A stretch of DNA of 20,625 nt, from positions 1 through 20,625 of the forward strand of contig JAAAKB020173818.1 of the NCBI GenBank assembly GCA_010014835.2, in the 5' to 3' direction. Positions 19,553 to 20,625 of this stretch are shown here, one piece after another. Numbering within the stretch: the first letter of the stretch is position 1; the number at the start of each line of letters is the position of its first letter. The notes beneath the pieces are model-generated. The model saw nothing but the letters and a program-made list of their open reading frames with translations. It did no database searches and was not told where the DNA came from. Source of the stretch: Apostichopus leukothele (Eukaryota; Echinodermata; Holothuroidea; Aspidochirotida; Stichopodidae). The position numbers were made by a program, and so were the translations under genes.

Positions 19553-20154
19553 TGTATTGCCCGAAGATATATATATTTTTTCATGATTAACAAATATATG
19601 TAGAGTCGAGCAAAGATCAGGGGTTTGCGGCTGATAATCGAGACTGTATGCATCAAAAGAATAATCAAACCAGTTATTGTTAGTTATGAATGATGATGAG
19701 ATGAGATTATCAAGGAAAAAGAATTGTCTTGATAGTTTTGAATTTTTGGCGATTTCTGGTGCGTTAATTTCGAATTCATGGTTTAATTTTGCTTGCACTT
19801 TTTGATGTTGAATAAAGACATTAACTGTAGGCTTTGTAAGGAGTTTCATACCACTATTGGCAATGAAACTTATAACAATTCTTGATCTCTAAACAGACAA
19901 GTGAAGAAAACAATTTAGTTGAAAGGTTTCGATATCTTTAATCTTATACTTTTCGGAATGTGATTATTACTAATAAAATGAACACTTGTCTGAGGGACGA
20001 AAGTTTTCGCCTGTAATGGAATTCCGCTAATTAAATATTAGACTTTTAATGTTTATTAATTGGGCAACGTATAAGCTAGTGCGTCATATCTTGAGAATAA
20101 TTGTTAAACGTCATAGCGCATTTCACCTTCATTTTTTTTTGGCTTGTCTTATAG
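19553..20154. other. AT-rich stretch, longest open frame of the window antisense
   Basis: A 100-codon ATG-initiated frame on the minus strand at 19547-19849 is the longest in the window. Its product is Asn/Ser/Phe-rich, without a signal peptide, membrane span or known motif. It overlaps the acceptor-like tract on the other strand. I treat it as probably chance. Confidence 0.45.
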
Positions 20155-20535
20155 TTCTTTGCTCTCTTTTGTTCTGCTCTACAGTGTTCTATTTTATACA
20201 GCTCCATTACAGTTATACAGATCTGCTTTGGTTTGCTTTGTTCCATTGTCTGTTGCTCTACTCTGCTCTACTTTGCTCTACTCTGCTTTTCGAACACTGC
20301 TATCAGTGTAATATTCTACATCACTGTGCCTTGTTCTTCAGTCTGTTCTATCCTTTCTTCAATGATTTTGATTTGCTTTTATATGCTGTACTATGCTTTG
20401 ATCTGTTCTGCATTGCTCTTTTCTGCTCTGTTCTTTTATGCTTTATTATGTTCTGTTCTGCTCTGCTCTTTTATGCTCTGTTCTGCCCTGCTGTTTTGTT
20501 CTTTTCTACTCTGTTCTGTTCGATTCTGTTCTATT
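20155..20535 (+). repeat. Degenerate pentanucleotide TCTGC/TCTGT/TCTAC repeat
   Basis: Pyrimidine-rich 5-bp words (TCTGC, TCTGT, TCTAC, TTTGC) repeat over ~380 bp. In places 10-bp combinations such as CTCTACTCTG recur. Order increases toward the right, where it merges with the regular 15-bp array. Confidence 0.9.
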
Positions 20536-20625
20536 CGGCTCCGTTCTTTTCGGCTCCGTTCTATTCGGCTCCGTTCTATTCGGCTCCGTTCTATTCGGCT
20601 CCGTTCTATTCGGCTCCGTTCTATT
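20536..20625 (+). repeat. 15-bp satellite, six copies, running off the window
   Basis: Six head-to-tail units of CGGCTCCGTTCTATT begin at 20536. The first has TTTT in place of TATT and the next five are identical. The unit equals three pentamers (CGGCT, CCGTT, CTATT), so it appears to be a higher-order form of the adjacent pentamer repeat. The right end is cut by the window. Confidence 0.97.

Overview
This is non-coding eukaryotic DNA, most likely intergenic or deep-intronic sequence from a marine invertebrate. By eye it is about two-thirds A+T. It is dense in microsatellites and minisatellites, has vertebrate/invertebrate-style regulatory motifs, has no operon-like gene packing, and carries a tRNA-headed SINE with a tetranucleotide tail. 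The SINE head resembles sequences I associate with echinoderms, possibly sea cucumbers. That is a memory-based inference and should be checked by search.

I can support no protein-coding gene. Every open frame is short (100 codons or fewer), many are explained by tandem repeats, and none shows a recognisable domain. I see no intact rRNA, tRNA gene, CRISPR array, reverse transcriptase or transposase.

Layout: 1-120 is an AT/GT microsatellite. 760-1519 is a degenerate CATTCAGT-type repeat caught inside a ~285-bp tandem duplication. 1520-7400 is mostly single-copy AT-rich DNA with a pyrimidine tract, a C-run, a perfect CRE, and an E2F-like/CRE pair near 6712-6740. 7411-7684 is a minus-strand tRNA-derived SINE with several hairpins, including a UUCG tetraloop. 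10669-10778 holds two strong hairpins, followed by an old ~207-bp tandem duplication (10872-11285). 13081-13122 is a C-rich tract, and 13848-13860 is a perfect DR1 nuclear-receptor motif. 14255-16400 is a broad zone of GTACTC-family repeats, including a 132-bp tandem duplication and a 9-bp array, with G-rich tracts inside and just beyond it. 16699-16716 holds two CACGTG E-boxes with a 6-bp spacer. 17323-17587 is a clean 19-bp minisatellite of 14 copies. 18055-18634 is unusually rich in nested inverted repeats. 19033-19550 holds AT, CT and T-rich tracts ending in a splice-acceptor-like site. 20155-20625 is a pentanucleotide-derived satellite that becomes a regular 15-bp array running off the window edge.

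The main interest is structural: layered tandem duplications, several stages of satellite birth, a palindrome cluster and the SINE. A few regulatory motifs are too long to be dismissed easily as chance, but they are unproven.
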